Below, in pieces: positions 62,895 through 64,000 of a stretch of DNA of 64,000 nt (its first letter is position 1; each line of letters begins with the position of its first letter). Position numbers and translations under genes: made by a program. Origin of the DNA: Psychromonas aquimarina ATCC BAA-1526 (GTDB lineage: Bacteria; Pseudomonadota; Gammaproteobacteria; Enterobacterales; Psychromonadaceae); contig NZ_AUAM01000011.1 of the NCBI RefSeq assembly GCF_000428725.1, positions 1 through 64,000 of the forward strand. Direction: 5' to 3'. A model generated the notes under the pieces. The model worked only from the letters and a program-made list of their open reading frames with translations. It did no database searches and was not told the origin of the DNA.

Positions 62895-64000
62895 TTGACA
62901 GACTACAAAAATGAATTTATTGACCGGAACTGGCTGTTAAAAAAAGCCGGACAGCATAAAAAACGCCTGATCAGCGCCAATTTCATCGCAGTTATCGCGA
63001 CCCTGATCAGCGTACCTATTCCGTTACTGATGCCGCTGATGGTAGATGAAGTCCTGCTTCATAATCCAGCCGGCGGCATAGCTTTTATGAATAACTTCCT
63101 GCCGGGCCAGTGGCAGCAGCCTGCAAGCTATATTGTGGTTATTTTCCTGTGCGTAATTGTAATGCGTACCACCAGCCAGGTGCTTAATATATTACAAAGC
63201 CGCCAGTTCACTCTGGTATCAAAAACTATTACTTACACCATCCGCAGCAAACTGATCGATAAACTAGGACGGATCAGTATCCGTCAGTACGAAACACGCG
63301 GCAGCGGCGGTATCAATGCGCATATTGTTACCGATATCGAAACTATCGATCAGTTTATCGGCACTACCCTGAGCCGTTTTTTAATAAGCTTTTTAACTGT
63401 GCTGGGCACGGCAGTTATTTTATTGTGGATAGACTGGCGTTTAGGTTTATTTATTCTGCTGGTAAACCCGCTTGTGGTGTTTTTCTCACGTAAATTAGGC
63501 TCTCGGGTAAAACATCTTAAAAAGAAAGAGAACCAGTCCTTTGAGAAATTTCAAAACCGTTTAATCGAAACCTTAGACGGCATCTATCAGCTGCGCGCTT
63601 CTAACCGGGAAAAAGAGTTTCTTAACCAGCTTAAGAATCAGGCCGATGATATCCGCAGCAGCGCCGATAAATATGCCTGGCAGAGTGAAGCTGCCGGTCG
63701 TTTCTCCTTTTTACTGTTTTTATTAGGTTTTGAACTGTTCCGGGCCGTCGCTATGTTAATGGTATTAATGAGCGATTTAACCATAGGTCAGATTTTTGCT
63801 GTATTCGGCTACTTATGGTTTATGCTTTCTCCGGTACAGGAGCTGCTGAATATTCAGTTTTCCTGGTACGGCGCAGCTGCCGCCATCAAACGTATTAACT
63901 CATTGTTACAGTTAGAAGAAGAGCGCCGTCCGGTTAGTAAAGTAAACCCGTTTATTAACAGCCGAAGCATCGATATAAAAATTAACAATCTTAACTTTTC
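62895..64000 (+). CDS. ABC-type exporter, transmembrane half (partial at the right edge)
   Basis: 369 codons read to the window end without a stop. Start is a TTG at 62895 with AGGAA eleven bases upstream; there is no in-frame ATG nearby. The six-span exporter domain is clear: KKRLISANFIAVIATLISVPIPLLMPLMVDEVLL, a SRQFTLVSKTITYTIRSKLIDKLGRIS coupling part, and AAAIKRINSLLQLEEE, the usual link to the ATPase domain, which lies outside. It resembles MsbA/LapB-type lipid or multidrug exporters with ATPase fused at the C-terminus. Substrate unknown. Divergent from the Zur-controlled operon. Confidence 0.85.
   Translation, partial: MTDYKNEFIDRNWLLKKAGQHKKRLISANFIAVIATLISVPIPLLMPLMVDEVLLHNPAGGIAFMNNFLPGQWQQPASYIVVIFLCVIVMRTTSQVLNILQSRQFTLVSKTITYTIRSKLIDKLGRISIRQYETRGSGGINAHIVTDIETIDQFIGTTLSRFLISFLTVLGTAVILLWIDWRLGLFILLVNPLVVFFSRKLGSRVKHLKKKENQSFEKFQNRLIETLDGIYQLRASNREKEFLNQLKNQADDIRSSADKYAWQSEAAGRFSFLLFLLGFELFRAVAMLMVLMSDLTIGQIFAVFGYLWFMLSPVQELLNIQFSWYGAAAAIKRINSLLQLEEERRPVSKVNPFINSRSIDIKINNLNF

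Overview
The window reads as chromosome of a marine, cold-type gammaproteobacterium. A Psychromonas-like member of the Alteromonadales is my inference, from gene content and style rather than from any marker gene: there is no rRNA or tRNA here. The supporting content is a complete TMAO respiration operon (torE-torC-torA-torD), secreted starch- and chitin-directed enzymes, a KdgM-type porin, TorR/FNR/CRP/Zur-type control sites, and short mobile-type repeats with TATACCC ends. Coding density is high, most operons are tight with 1-19 nt overlaps, and many convergent gene pairs share a bidirectional terminator.

Layout. 1-4.1 kb: tail of an unknown gene, then a minus-strand operon of a YHS protein, a DoxX-like membrane protein, two ATP-grasp ligases and an MFS permease (a possible small-molecule biosynthesis and export set). 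4.3-7.1 kb: PepSY protein, a remnant of cytochrome b561, and an OmpR/HK two-component system. 7.1-8.6 kb: arsR-acr3 arsenic module. 8.6-10 kb: GNAT, DUF3820 and a secreted coiled-coil protein. 10.4-15.7 kb: alpha-amylase lipoprotein and a 902-aa multimodular chitin-binding protein. 15.9-21.2 kb: a CRP-preceded operon of acetyl-CoA synthetase, pyruvate/acetoin-type dehydrogenase E1a-E1b-E2 and an acyl carrier protein. 21.2-24.3 kb: glutathione-dependent formaldehyde detoxification (frmA, fghA) with a divergent LysR regulator. 24.9-29.6 kb: torECAD. 29.6-33.8 kb: secreted repeat protein, LysR regulator divergent from a PACE efflux protein, FUSC protein. 33.9-37.1 kb: Scs-type copper/thiol-redox locus. 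37.6-45.7 kb: GGDEF-EAL protein, potassium channel-cupin fusion, exported family II pyrophosphatase, M48 protease with a pilin-like segment, HAD phosphatase, HD-GYP protein. 46.1-47.6 kb: second secreted alpha-amylase. 47.6-54.8 kb: RelA/SpoT-domain synthetase, CxxC protein, and a five-gene trans-envelope Lol-like system (LolA-like protein, two FtsX permeases, LolD-like ATPase, outer-membrane barrel). 55.5-60 kb: MarR regulator, CDF-like protein, DsbA-like protein, porin, PAP2-barrel fusion. 60-62.7 kb: Zur-controlled zinc ABC transporter preceded by a 46-aa membrane protein. 62.9 kb to the end: an ABC exporter that runs off the window.

How it fits together: the cell can respire TMAO, hydrolyse extracellular polysaccharide, activate acetate and oxidise 2-oxoacids, and handle metals (As, Cu, Zn) and envelope redox stress. 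The points most worth following are the ATP-grasp/MFS operon, the five-gene Lol-like operon, the dehydrogenase operon with its own ACP, the exported family II pyrophosphatase, the PAP2-barrel fusion, the Rel-domain gene with its extra C-terminal half, and a pair of 265-bp elements in opposite orientation. All functional calls come from reading motifs and family knowledge; no database search was run.
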